Below are positions 26,928-35,374 of a stretch of 64,000 nt of DNA, piece by piece; positions within the stretch are counted from its first letter, which is position 1, and each line of letters begins with the position of its first letter. The notes under the pieces were generated by a model. That model was given only the letters and a program-made list of their open reading frames with translations. It made no database searches and was not told the origin of the DNA. The stretch comes from Pseudonocardiaceae bacterium YIM PH 21723 (GTDB taxonomy: Bacteria > Actinomycetota > Actinomycetes > Mycobacteriales > Pseudonocardiaceae), in contig QZFT01000056.1 in assembly GCA_003600225.1 (NCBI GenBank), positions 1 to 64,000 of the forward strand, given 5' to 3'. A program made the translations under genes and the position numbers.

Positions 26928-27707
26928 ATGGGGATGAGCGATGCCGAACTGGCAATCGAAGCCGCGCTGACCGGAGCCCGGATCGTGCGGGACCGGTTCG
27001 GCACCGAACTGAGCCGGGTGGACAAGGGCGGCGGTGACTTCGCCACCGCCGCCGACCTGGAATCCGAGCGCGCGATCGTCGAACTGCTGCGCGCCGAGCG
27101 GCCGGACGACGCCGTCATCGGCGAGGAGGGCGGCCGCCGCGGCCCCGAGGACACCGACCGCCGGTGGCTGCTGGATCCATTGTGTGGCACCAGGAACTAC
27201 GCCGCGGGCACCAGGCTGGTCGCGGTCAACGTGGCGCTGCGAGCCGGCGACGCCACCACCGCCGCGGCCAGCGCGGATCCGTTCGCCGAGGAGCTGTACT
27301 GGACCGACGGCACCGGCGCCTGGGTCCGGCAGGGCGGCGCCGACAAGCCGCTGAGCCCGTTGGCGGAGTCCCGGCTCGTGGAACTGGACGTCCATCCACC
27401 GTTCGCCAACACCTCCTGGTTCCGCGCCGCCGATCTGCTGGTGAATCCGGGGTTCACCGACCGATTCGATCCCCGGGTCACCTCGACCACGCTGGCCCTG
27501 CTCTGGGTGGCCACCGGTCAGCGGGCCGGTTACATCGCCGATCGGGACCTGCGGGAGGACGTGCACTTCACCGCGGGCATCGCCGTGTGCCAGGCCGCCG
27601 GCTGCGTGGTCACCAACCTGCGCGGCGAGCCGGTGAACACCGGGGTGGGTGGCCTGATCGCCGCCGCCGACCGGACCACCCACGCCGCGCTGCTGGACCT
27701 GATCTGA
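26928..27707 (+). CDS. Inositol monophosphatase-family protein with altered metal site
   Basis: 259 residues of the IMPase/CysQ fold: GGGDFATAADLESERAIVELL, VIGEEGG (Glu metal ligand), and WLLDPLCGTRNYAAG where the family reads DP(I/L)DGTxN(F/Y). The second Asp of that motif, normally a metal ligand, is Cys here. The usual WDxAAG near the C-terminus is replaced by EDVHFTAGIAV. The enzyme would hydrolyse a sugar or inositol phosphate or PAP if active, but two of the motifs that hold magnesium are changed, so it may be inactive or act differently. It is a single gene between two intergenic elements. Confidence 0.85.
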   Translation: MGMSDAELAIEAALTGARIVRDRFGTELSRVDKGGGDFATAADLESERAIVELLRAERPDDAVIGEEGGRRGPEDTDRRWLLDPLCGTRNYAAGTRLVAVNVALRAGDATTAAASADPFAEELYWTDGTGAWVRQGGADKPLSPLAESRLVELDVHPPFANTSWFRAADLLVNPGFTDRFDPRVTSTTLALLWVATGQRAGYIADRDLREDVHFTAGIAVCQAAGCVVTNLRGEPVNTGVGGLIAAADRTTHAALLDLI

Positions 27708-27773
27708 CTACTCCATTAGCCGGACAACCCGAGGAAACAGCGTTACCCTGCTGCCGAGACCAGCGGGGGTGGC

Positions 27774-28283
27774 ATGTCCTTGTACGGGAACCCGGAAGAA
27801 CTGGACCGGATCGCCGGTCGGATAGCGGCGCGCGCCACGGAGGTGCGGGACCGGGCCCAGGACATGCACAGCCGGGCAACGGGCATGAACTGGCATTCCG
27901 CGTCGGCGGACCTGGCCAGGGAAACCGTGTTGAACGACCGCCGGAGACTGGAACGCAGCGCCGATGAACTGGACGCCGCCGCTGCGGCCCTGCGCAAGCA
28001 CGCGCAGGAGGTCCGGGAGACCATCGCGAAGATCCAGCGGCTCGAACGCGAGGTCAAGGAGTGGTTCACCGGCGCCATCGACCGGTTCAACAACGCGGTG
28101 GACGAGTTCAACGGGTTCCTGAAACGCGTAGCCGACGGCGTGGAACGGGCCATCGATAACCAACCGGCCCGCCCCCTGGCTCCGTGGGAGCACTGGCCAC
28201 ACCAGCCACACAGCCTGCCCCCGCCGGGTGACAAGGGCTGGTTGGAAGTCGGCGAATTCATGAAACGCCAGGGAGCGCTCTGA
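27774..28283 (+). CDS. WXG100-like type VII secretion substrate
   Basis: 169 residues. The first 100 form two helices with the turn MNWHSASAD, a W-x-S variant of the WXG motif, and the long helix continues through LERSADELDAAAAALRKHAQ. A tail of about 65 residues is Pro-rich (QPARPLAPWEHWPHQPHSLP). ESX substrates of this size with an extended tail are common in actinomycetes. The ATG is preceded by GGGGGT. The stop abuts the ATG of the EspG-like gene (TGAATG), starting a four-gene coupled unit. Confidence 0.82.
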   Translation: MSLYGNPEELDRIAGRIAARATEVRDRAQDMHSRATGMNWHSASADLARETVLNDRRRLERSADELDAAAAALRKHAQEVRETIAKIQRLEREVKEWFTGAIDRFNNAVDEFNGFLKRVADGVERAIDNQPARPLAPWEHWPHQPHSLPPPGDKGWLEVGEFMKRQGAL

Positions 28284-29054
28284 ATGCCCGCACCCGCCGC
28301 GCACCGGCTACTGCTGTCCGCCGGGGAATTCCGCCGGCTCGTGGAGCTCACCGAAACGGAGCTGCCGCCCGGCTGGGCGCCTCCGGAAGCGGACTCCGAC
28401 GCCGACGTGGCGCTCCGCGAGCGGGGCGTCCTGCTGGAGGACGGCTCGGTGCATCCCTCGGTGCGGATGAACCTCACCGTGCTGAGTTCGCCGCTGGCCA
28501 TGGTGGACACCACGGTCTCCATCGGTGACCTCGGCGCCCGCAGCCTGCACGCGGTGCGGGACGAGCTGGGCGCCTCCCTGATCAAACGGGAGAATGGCGC
28601 CGTCGAGCTGTCCCTGTTCGCCGCGATCACCCTCGGCGTGGAACTGGCTCGCGCGGTCCCGCAGCCGCCGCAGACCGGTGGCATAGCCGCCAGGCTGGGC
28701 GATTCGGCTCCGGCCCCGCTACCGGCCGGCGTCCTGCCCCTGGAGGCGTTGCAGGAGATCGGCCAGGCGCAGCTGCTGCTCGACAGCCCGGCCGCGGTGC
28801 TCGATCGGCTGTCGCTGAGCCCGGCGGAATCCGCGCTGGCCAAGGCCACGGTGGACAGCGACGGCGGGCTGCAGGCGATCGTCACCACCCGGCAGGCCGT
28901 CGGCCTGGTGACCTGGCTGCACCTTCCCGGCGGCTGGGTGGGTGTGCGCCCGGTCCCGGACGGCAGCGGCCGGAAACTGGTCCGCCTGGAACCGACCGAG
29001 CGGACGGCGCTCGGCTCCTGGGCGGCCCCGGTACTGGCGGGAGCATTCGCATGA
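28284..29054 (+). CDS. EspG-family ESX secretion-associated chaperone
   Basis: 256 residues. LLLSAGEFRRLVELTETELP, DLGARSLHAVRDELGASLI and the C-terminal VTWLHLPGGWVGVRPVP plus RLEPTERTALGSWAAPVL match the EspG layout (two related beta-sheet halves). In mycobacteria EspG binds PE/PPE substrates in the cytosol and delivers them to the type VII machine. Here its immediate neighbours, not PE/PPE genes, would be the clients. It overlaps the lipase gene by four bases (ATGA). Confidence 0.8.
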   Translation: MPAPAAHRLLLSAGEFRRLVELTETELPPGWAPPEADSDADVALRERGVLLEDGSVHPSVRMNLTVLSSPLAMVDTTVSIGDLGARSLHAVRDELGASLIKRENGAVELSLFAAITLGVELARAVPQPPQTGGIAARLGDSAPAPLPAGVLPLEALQEIGQAQLLLDSPAAVLDRLSLSPAESALAKATVDSDGGLQAIVTTRQAVGLVTWLHLPGGWVGVRPVPDGSGRKLVRLEPTERTALGSWAAPVLAGAFA

Positions 29055-30424
29055 GCACCCCGCAGAACCTGCCCGGCCCCCAGCCGGACCACGTGTCGAT
29101 CACCGGCGGCGCGGGCGGTTTCCGGGCCAGGTACGAGGATCTGAACGCGATGGGCAAGCTGACCGACGAGGTCGCCGAGGACACCGTGCGCATCGCCGCC
29201 ACCAGCCACGGGTTCCTGGCCGAACCGGACGTCCTCGCCTCGGCGATCCTGGATCCGGCGGGTGCGGCCAGATTCGAGGCGGCCATGGCCCGGGCGCTCG
29301 ACGGAGCCCATGGTCTGACCGCCACCTCGGTCGAGGTCGGCCTGCGTGGGGCGAAGTACCGAGCCTCGGCCGCCGCCTACGAGCTCAGCGACGAGCTCAG
29401 CCGAACCGCCCTGGAAGGCGGAAAGTGGCTGGCCGGCCGGGTGGTAGGAGCGGCTCCGGGGGCCCTGGTCGGTGCTGCCGCGCTGGCCGCGGCCGATGTC
29501 TACCTGAACTACGGCGGCGACTGGGACAAGTGGATCGGCGAACACCCGGGCGTGATCGACGCATTGATCGGTGGCGCTCCCGGGTTCGTGTCCGGCCTGC
29601 TCGGGGTCCCGCTGTCCCAGGCCCAGCTGATGGAACTCCTCGCGGGCGCCTACCCGGACGGGGAGCCCGTAGTCAAGGAGCTGCGCCTGGAGCACCCCAA
29701 AGATCCGGACCAGCAGATCCATGGGCTGTACGGCATTATGCGCGGCCTGGAACACCGGGATGACGACAAGGGCTTCGACCCGAACCGTGCGGAGAACATC
29801 GCCAACGTCGATGTGCGCCAGGTCGTAGGGGCGGATGGTGTAACCCGCTGGGTAGTCGACATTCCCGGAACACGGGAGCTGACCAACTCTCCCTGGTCGG
29901 GCACACACAGCGCGAATGACGCCGGGGTGAATCTGGACGGTATGGCCGGTAACCCGACGGTACTGGAGAAAGGCATCCGCGAAGCAATGGCGAAAGCGGG
30001 CGTCCAGCAAGGCGATCCGGTGATGCTGGTCGGGCACAGCCAAGGCGGCATCGTGGCCGGCCGGGCGGCCACCGACCTCCAAGACAGCTACAACGTCACC
30101 CACGTGGTGACGGCCGGCTCGCCGGTAGCGAACATCCCGGTGCCGGACAAGGTCCAGATGCTGTCGCTGGAGAACAACAACGACATCGTGCCGAAGCTGG
30201 ACGGGTCGCCGGGTCAGGATCGGCCCAACCACACCACGGTCAGCTACGACGCCGTCGCCGACGGGGTGATGCCCAACCATCGGATCCACGACAACTACGT
30301 CCGGGCCGCCGCCGATCTGGACCAGAGCCAGGACCCGTCGATCAAGCAGTTCCGCGAGTCAGCGGACGGCTTCCTCAACGGGGAACAGAAGGAAACACAC
30401 ACATACCGGGTGAGTCGCCAATGA
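29051..30424 (+). CDS. Alpha/beta hydrolase with GxSxG, candidate type VII effector
   Basis: 457 residues. The N-terminal part (1-100) is helical and begins DHVSITGGAGGFRARYEDL, like the leader helices of ESX-associated proteins. A hydrophobic Gly/Ala segment (about 135-155, APGALVGAAALAAADVYL) follows. The C-terminal half is an alpha/beta hydrolase with nucleophile Ser in VMLVGHSQGGIVAGRAA, an acid candidate in NNNDIVPKLDG and a His in MPNHRIHDNY, which together make a lipase-like triad. No signal peptide is present. Coupled to WXG100-like and EspG-like genes before it and a lipoprotein after it, it may be a secreted lipase toxin or cell-envelope esterase. Confidence 0.8.
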   Translation: MSTPQNLPGPQPDHVSITGGAGGFRARYEDLNAMGKLTDEVAEDTVRIAATSHGFLAEPDVLASAILDPAGAARFEAAMARALDGAHGLTATSVEVGLRGAKYRASAAAYELSDELSRTALEGGKWLAGRVVGAAPGALVGAAALAAADVYLNYGGDWDKWIGEHPGVIDALIGGAPGFVSGLLGVPLSQAQLMELLAGAYPDGEPVVKELRLEHPKDPDQQIHGLYGIMRGLEHRDDDKGFDPNRAENIANVDVRQVVGADGVTRWVVDIPGTRELTNSPWSGTHSANDAGVNLDGMAGNPTVLEKGIREAMAKAGVQQGDPVMLVGHSQGGIVAGRAATDLQDSYNVTHVVTAGSPVANIPVPDKVQMLSLENNNDIVPKLDGSPGQDRPNHTTVSYDAVADGVMPNHRIHDNYVRAAADLDQSQDPSIKQFRESADGFLNGEQKETHTYRVSRQ

Positions 30425-30843
30425 AACGCACACTGAGCCTGCTGTTGCTGACCACGCTCCTCGCCGGGTGCGGATCCAGCAAACCCAGCCCGGAAGAGCA
30501 ACTGGGCGTCGACATCGTGGCACTGATCAAACAGAACCCCACAGTGTCCGACGCCCGTAGCAAGTATGAGTCGGGCATCGATGCCGGTCGCCAGCTGAGC
30601 GTCTTCGTTACCACGAAGCCGGGCAGCACCGAGGTTCAACCGATCGTCGATGCCGCCCTGAAAAAGGCCTGGCAGACACCGTCGAAACTGCACTTCCTCT
30701 ACCTCAACGTCATCGAATCGGGCAGCCAGGGATCAGGCGAATCCGTCGTATTGGATCTCGAAAAGAGCGACTCCACGTACCCCGAACGCGCACAGCTGTA
30801 CAAGGAACTCCAAGAGAAATACGGCCCGCACGCCGGTCCCTAG
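30421..30843 (+). CDS. Small lipoprotein, possible immunity partner of the lipase
   Basis: 140 residues. A lipoprotein signal MKRTLSLLLLTTLLAGCGSS places the lipid-modified Cys at 17. The mature part (KPSPEEQLGVDIVALI...) has alternating charged helices and no recognised domain. It overlaps the lipase stop by four bases (ATGA). A cell-surface lipoprotein encoded directly after a lipase toxin candidate is where an immunity protein would be expected, but no direct evidence exists. Confidence 0.72.
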   Translation: MKRTLSLLLLTTLLAGCGSSKPSPEEQLGVDIVALIKQNPTVSDARSKYESGIDAGRQLSVFVTTKPGSTEVQPIVDAALKKAWQTPSKLHFLYLNVIESGSQGSGESVVLDLEKSDSTYPERAQLYKELQEKYGPHAGP

Positions 30844-30853
30844 GCCTGTTGTC

Positions 30854-30906
30854 CCGGAGTTGACGAGTTTCGGGCTCGTTCCTCCCCCGAAACTCGTCAA
30901 CTCCGG
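30854..30906. terminator. GTTGACGA-family palindrome, copy 2
   Basis: A perfect 21-bp stem (30854-30874 with 30886-30906) with an 11-base loop lies between the convergent lipoprotein and ABC genes. Compared with the other copies it has ccggag/ctccgg and gagtttc/gaaactc, changes that are matched in both arms. Confidence 0.88.
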
Positions 30907-30909
30907 AGA

Positions 30910-31935
30910 CTACGGTTTCGTGCCGGCCTGATCAGCGAACTCGGTGGTGTAGGTCTTGCTGAGGTCGATGCCGTCCTTCTTGGCCTTCACCGTCGGGCTG
31001 AACTGGCTGAGCACATCGAGGACCATCCGGGCACCGTCGGCGTCCATCCGGCCGTCGGTGTTGAACATGGTCTTGCTGTCGTGGATCGCCTTGATGTAGA
31101 GGTCGTTGCCCATTTTCGCGTACTGGTGCGGCATCTTCCCGGCGATCTCCTCGGCGGAGTGCTCGTTGATGAAGCGCAGTGTGCGCACCAGGGCGTTGGC
31201 CAGCTTCTGCACGATCGGCTTGTGCCGTGCCGCCCACGCGCAGTCCGTGTACAGCGAACTGGCCGGATACAGGCCACCCAGCGCGGCCCTGGTGCCCTCC
31301 TCGGTGCGCATGTCCAGCAGCACCTTGCCCTTGCCGCTGCTCACCAGTTGCGCGACGGTCGGGTCGGTGGTCATGCCCGCGTCGATGGCGTGGTTGTCGA
31401 TCGCCGCGATGAAGGTGCCACCCGCGCCCGCCTTGACCCCGGTGTAGTCCCGTGTGGACAGACCGCCCTTGACGGCCAGGTACCGGGTGAGGAAGTCGGT
31501 GGACGATCCCGGGCTGGTGTAGCCCAGCTTCTTGCCGCGGAAGTCCTGCGGTCCCTTGATGGTGTCCGCCTTGTCCGTGGCCACCACCTCGACCTCACCG
31601 GGGATGTTGGCGAACTGCACCACGCTGGTGATGCACTTCCCCTTGGACTGTAGGTCGACGGTGTGGTCGTAGAACCCGACGACCCCCTGCACGTCGCCGG
31701 CGACCAGGGCGTTCTCCGCCGTCGCACCGGAACTCTCGGACAGCAGCTTCACATCGAGGCCCTCGTCGGCGAAGTAGCCGAGGCGCTGGCTCAGCATGGC
31801 GGGCAGGTAGATCACCTTGTCCACCCCGCCGACCATGATGGTGAGCCTGCCGTCGGCACCGACGTTCTCGTCGCGGCAGGCCGTCAGGCCCGCCACCAGG
31901 CATACGGCGATCAGCGCCGTGAGTGCTCGTCGCAT
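30910..31935 (-). CDS. NitT/TauT-type ABC transporter substrate-binding lipoprotein
   Basis: 341 residues. The lipobox LVAGLTAC gives a lipid-anchored Cys at about 20. The body is of the SsuA/ThiY/NMT1 type: GGVDKVIYLPAMLSQRLGYF, DEGLDVKLLSESSGATAEN, FRGKKLGYTSPGSSTDFL, HAIDAGMTTDPTVAQLV. Such proteins bind sulfonates, nitrate, pyrimidine precursors or aromatic acids; the ligand here is not evident. It is the last gene of the operon, one base after the permease stop. A two-component system transcribed away from the operon may control it. Confidence 0.9.
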   Translation of the reverse strand: MRRALTALIAVCLVAGLTACRDENVGADGRLTIMVGGVDKVIYLPAMLSQRLGYFADEGLDVKLLSESSGATAENALVAGDVQGVVGFYDHTVDLQSKGKCITSVVQFANIPGEVEVVATDKADTIKGPQDFRGKKLGYTSPGSSTDFLTRYLAVKGGLSTRDYTGVKAGAGGTFIAAIDNHAIDAGMTTDPTVAQLVSSGKGKVLLDMRTEEGTRAALGGLYPASSLYTDCAWAARHKPIVQKLANALVRTLRFINEHSAEEIAGKMPHQYAKMGNDLYIKAIHDSKTMFNTDGRMDADGARMVLDVLSQFSPTVKAKKDGIDLSKTYTTEFADQAGTKP

Positions 31936-31936
31936 G

Positions 31937-32794
31937 TCAGATCCCCGCCTCGCCGCCGGCCGACGGCGGACGCCAGCTCAGCAGGCGCTTCTCCACCGCG
32001 GTCAGCACCCACTCGGCGATGAGCGCGATCACGGTGATCACGATCATGCCCGCATAGATGCCCGCCGAGTCGAACATGCCCTGCGACTGGTTGATCAGCA
32101 GGCCGAGGCCCGCGCTGGAGCCGGTGTACTCGCCGACCACGGCGCCGATCAACGCGAAGCCGAAGGCCACGTGCAGCGAGGCCAGGATCCAGGAGGTCGC
32201 GCTGGGCACCACGATGCTGGTGAGCACCTGCAACCGGCTGGCACCCAGGATCCGGGCGTTGTTCACCAGGTTCCGATCGACCTCCCGGGCACCCTGGAAG
32301 GCGTTGAAGAACACCGCGAAGAAGACCAGCACGAACGCGGTCGCGACCTTGGAGGTCATGTCCAGGCCGAACCAGATGACGAACAACGCCGCCAGCACGA
32401 TCCGGGGCACGGCGTTGGCCGCCTTGATGAACGGCGCGAGGGCCTCCGCCAGGAACTGGTTGCGGCCCAACAGGATGCCGAGGACAACACCGGCGAGCGC
32501 ACCCAGCACGAAGCCGTAGACGGCCTCCTGGAGGGTCACCGCGATCTGTTCCCAGATCGTCCCGAGCGCGGTGCCCTCGGTGAACCACTCGACGAGGCGT
32601 TCCCACACCAGGCTGGGCTTGGAGTAGGTGAACGTGTCCGAGACGCTGAGCTCCCAGGAGCCCAGCCAGGCCACGATCAGACCGACGCGCAGCGCCCACA
32701 CCCCCAGAACGCGGTTGCGCGCGGCACGCCTGGCCTTCGCCTGGATGTCCTCGGTGCTGACCGGTAATCCGGTGAAAGTCATATCAAGCGACAT
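31937..32794 (-). CDS. NitT/TauT-type ABC transporter permease
   Basis: 285 residues with six membrane helices. KARRAARNRVLGVWALRVGL leads the first, and the coupling motif reads NNARILGASRLQVLTSIVVP. The segment IKAANAVPRIVLAALFVIWF is typical of SsuC/TauC permeases. The gene overlaps the ATPase gene by 11 bases, so translation is coupled. Confidence 0.92.
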   Translation of the reverse strand: MSLDMTFTGLPVSTEDIQAKARRAARNRVLGVWALRVGLIVAWLGSWELSVSDTFTYSKPSLVWERLVEWFTEGTALGTIWEQIAVTLQEAVYGFVLGALAGVVLGILLGRNQFLAEALAPFIKAANAVPRIVLAALFVIWFGLDMTSKVATAFVLVFFAVFFNAFQGAREVDRNLVNNARILGASRLQVLTSIVVPSATSWILASLHVAFGFALIGAVVGEYTGSSAGLGLLINQSQGMFDSAGIYAGMIVITVIALIAEWVLTAVEKRLLSWRPPSAGGEAGI

Positions 32795-33593
32795 TGCCTG
32801 CTCCCCTCTCCCTGGTGCGGTTGACCTCGTCGCGCAGCGACGCCCAGATCTCCTTGTGCAGCTCGATGAACTCCTTGGTCATCCGGAGTTCCTCGACCTG
32901 GCGCGGGCGTTCCAGGGGGATGCGGAAGTCGGCCTTGATGGTGGCCGGGCTCGCCGTCATCACCACGACCCGGTCCGCCAGGGAGATCGCCTCATCCAGG
33001 TCATGGGTCACGAAGATGACCGCGGCCTCGGTGCCGCCCCAGATGCGCAGCAGTTCGTCCTGCATGAGGCTGCGGGTCTGCACGTCGAGCGCGCCGAACG
33101 GCTCGTCCATCAGCAGGATCTCCGGCTCGTTCACCAGGGTCTGGGCGAGTGCCACGCGCTTGCGCATGCCGCCGGACAGCTGGTGCGGGTAGTAGTCCTC
33201 GAAGCCGGTCAGCCCGACGGTGTTCACCCAGTGCCGGGCCTTCTCCCGTGCCGCCTTCTTCGGCTCACCGCGATAACGCGGGCCGGCGGCGACGTTGTCC
33301 AGGACCGAACGCCACGGCAGCACGGCGTCGTTCTGGAACATGTAGCCGACACCGTCCGGAATGCCGCGGACCGGCTCGCCCCGGACGAGGGTCTGGCCCT
33401 CGGATGCCGGTTCCAGCCCGGAGACCAGGGACAGGGTGGTGGACTTGCCGCAGCCGGTGGGTCCGACCACCGCGACGAACTCCCCCTTGTCCACGGTCAT
33501 GGTCAGATCCCGCACCGCCGTGTGGATCCCCCCGGAGCCACTGCGGAATCGTTTGGTCGCCTGGCGAAGCTCGATGACTGGCGGTTGACCCAT
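32784..33593 (-). CDS. NitT/TauT-type ABC transporter ATPase
   Basis: 269 residues. Walker A VGPTGCGKST, Q-loop MFQNDAVLPWRS, signature LSGGMRKRVALAQ, Walker B ILLMDEPFGALD and switch His in FVTHDLDEA are all intact, so it should be active. The DAVLPWRSVLDNV stretch is typical of SsuB/TauB. It is the first gene of the operon and starts 188 bases from the divergent sensor kinase. Confidence 0.95.
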   Translation of the reverse strand: MGQPPVIELRQATKRFRSGSGGIHTAVRDLTMTVDKGEFVAVVGPTGCGKSTTLSLVSGLEPASEGQTLVRGEPVRGIPDGVGYMFQNDAVLPWRSVLDNVAAGPRYRGEPKKAAREKARHWVNTVGLTGFEDYYPHQLSGGMRKRVALAQTLVNEPEILLMDEPFGALDVQTRSLMQDELLRIWGGTEAAVIFVTHDLDEAISLADRVVVMTASPATIKADFRIPLERPRQVEELRMTKEFIELHKEIWASLRDEVNRTRERGAGNVA

Positions 33594-33781
33594 GGTTCCC
33601 CCGTCACATAATGGTAACGCCGATATTTCGGTTCGATTTACGCGTCATGTCGTGCAGGTTTCGGAAGACGGTATGTGACCTGCGCCGCTGTGCACACTGT
33701 TGCTGGTTTTGCGCGCACATCGCGCGTTATCACGCATTTTGCGCATTTTGCTCGCGGGTATAGCTGACTTATCTTCAGCGC
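33594..33781. promoter_or_regulatory. Divergent control region of the ABC operon and sensor kinase
   Basis: This 188-base stretch is clearly AT-richer than its surroundings. It contains repeated blocks: ggttttgcgcgcac (33705-33718), cattttgcgcattttgctcg (33735-33754) and the dyad-like gcgcgcacatcgcgcg (33711-33726). Direct TTTTGCGC repeats close to a response-regulator gene are good candidates for its binding sites. Confidence 0.5.
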
Positions 33782-35374
33782 ATGGCCTCGCGTCCGATGC
33801 GATTCGCCCGTCAGATCTTCACCCTGCAGATCGTCCTGGTACTTCTCGTCGTGGGCGTGGGGTTCGCGCTGGCCGGCGGGTTGCTGCACACAGAGATCAC
33901 CGAGCAGTACAAGCACCGCGCGCTGAGCGTGGCGCAGGCACTGGCGGCCGATCCCACGGTGTCGGACGCCCTCAGCAAGGATGACCCCGATCAGCTGCTT
34001 CTCGCGCATGCCGATCGGGTACAACAGGCGACCGACGCGCTCTATGTGGCCATAGCCGACAAGCACGGCATCCGGTTGGCACACACCGATCACAGCCAGA
34101 TCGGCAAGCCGCTCAGCACCGATCCCGCCGACGTCCTCGCCGGGAACGCCTCGGCGACCGTGCAACTGGGCACCATGGGCATGTCAGCCAGGGGTAAGGC
34201 TCCGGTACGCGCGGCCGACGGACACATCGTCGGCCTGGTCAGCGTCGGCTTCGAGACGAAGGACATCACCGAGGCCCTGCGGCCGCTACTGCTGAGCATG
34301 CTGTTGTTCGCGATCGCCGCCCTGTGCCTGGGTGTCGCCGGATCCGCGTTGCTGAGCAGGCTGCTGATGCGGCGGACCCTGGGGCTGGAACCGCATGAAC
34401 TGACCGAGCTGGTGCAGGAGCGCGAGGCGGTGCTGCACGGGATCGGCGAAGGTGTGCTGGCGGTGGACACCGCCGGCCGGGTCACCGTGTGCAACGCTGA
34501 GGCCGCCCGGCTGCTGGGCATCTCCCCCACGCCCGGGACCCCGGTCGACGATCTGGACCTGCCGCTGCGCCTGCGCGCGGCTCTGGTGGACGGCCTGCCG
34601 GTGGAGAACCTGATCACCGTCGCAGGCGACCGGGTGCTGGTGGCCGGCGCTCGCACCGTGCGCCGCGACCGGCGGGAACTCGGCCGGGTGCTGACCCTGC
34701 GCGACCGCACGGATCTGGAGTCGCTGACTCAGGAACTGGACGCGGTCCGCACCCTCACCGGCACCCTGCGCGCGCAGCAGCACGAATTCGCCAACCGGCT
34801 GCACACGCTGTCCGGGCTCCTGCAGACCGGGCACCACACCGAGGCCGCCGACTACCTCCAGGAGCTGTCCTTCGGTGTCACCCACGACCCTGGCCCGGAG
34901 GCCGACGGTATCCGCGACCCCTACCTGCGCTCGTTCCTGGCGGCGAAGATCTCGGTCGCGCAGACCATGGGCGTGCGACTGACCATCGGTGAACTGAGCT
35001 GGGTACCCGGCCCGGTCACGGCGCCGATCCCGGTGACCACCGTGCTGGGCAACCTGGTGGACAACGCCCTGGAGGCGGCGATGCCCAGCGGCCGGGTCGA
35101 GGTGGAGCTCCTGGCCGACGGCGACACACTGCACGTGTCCGTGGCGAACAGCGGCGGTGGCGTGCCGGAGTCGTTGCGCGAGGCCATCTTCACCGAAGGC
35201 GTGTCCAGTAAGGACGATGCGGGACACGGCCTCGGCCTGGCCCTGGCGAGGCAGGCGGCCCGCGAACTGGGCGGCGAGGTCCGGCTGGCCGACCCCGGCG
35301 GGCTGGACTCGGACACGGTGTTCGTCGCGGCGCTGCCACGGTCGATCACGGTGGAGTTGGGGGCGAGAACATGA
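33782..35374 (+). CDS. CitA/DcuS-family sensor histidine kinase
   Basis: 530 residues. Helix 1 (about 11-32), an outer PDC-type sensor domain (about 33-170, with DALYVAIADKHGIRLAH and VRAADGHIVGLVSVGFE), helix 2 (about 173-198), a PAS domain (about 215-300) and a Spo0B-like dimerisation helix with the phosphorylated His in RAQQHEFANRLHTLSG (about residue 334). The ATP domain shows NLVDNALEAA, the N box. Family members sense carboxylates such as citrate, malate or fumarate. No ribosome site precedes ATG 33782, so the message may be leaderless; ATG 33797 is an alternative. The stop overlaps the response-regulator ATG (ATGA). Confidence 0.93.
   Translation: MASRPMRFARQIFTLQIVLVLLVVGVGFALAGGLLHTEITEQYKHRALSVAQALAADPTVSDALSKDDPDQLLLAHADRVQQATDALYVAIADKHGIRLAHTDHSQIGKPLSTDPADVLAGNASATVQLGTMGMSARGKAPVRAADGHIVGLVSVGFETKDITEALRPLLLSMLLFAIAALCLGVAGSALLSRLLMRRTLGLEPHELTELVQEREAVLHGIGEGVLAVDTAGRVTVCNAEAARLLGISPTPGTPVDDLDLPLRLRAALVDGLPVENLITVAGDRVLVAGARTVRRDRRELGRVLTLRDRTDLESLTQELDAVRTLTGTLRAQQHEFANRLHTLSGLLQTGHHTEAADYLQELSFGVTHDPGPEADGIRDPYLRSFLAAKISVAQTMGVRLTIGELSWVPGPVTAPIPVTTVLGNLVDNALEAAMPSGRVEVELLADGDTLHVSVANSGGGVPESLREAIFTEGVSSKDDAGHGLGLALARQAARELGGEVRLADPGGLDSDTVFVAALPRSITVELGART

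Noticed and set aside
27743-30289. 848-residue minus-strand frame over the type VII-like cassette
   Set aside because: Antisense shadow without motifs; the plus-strand genes overlap by four bases in normal operon fashion.
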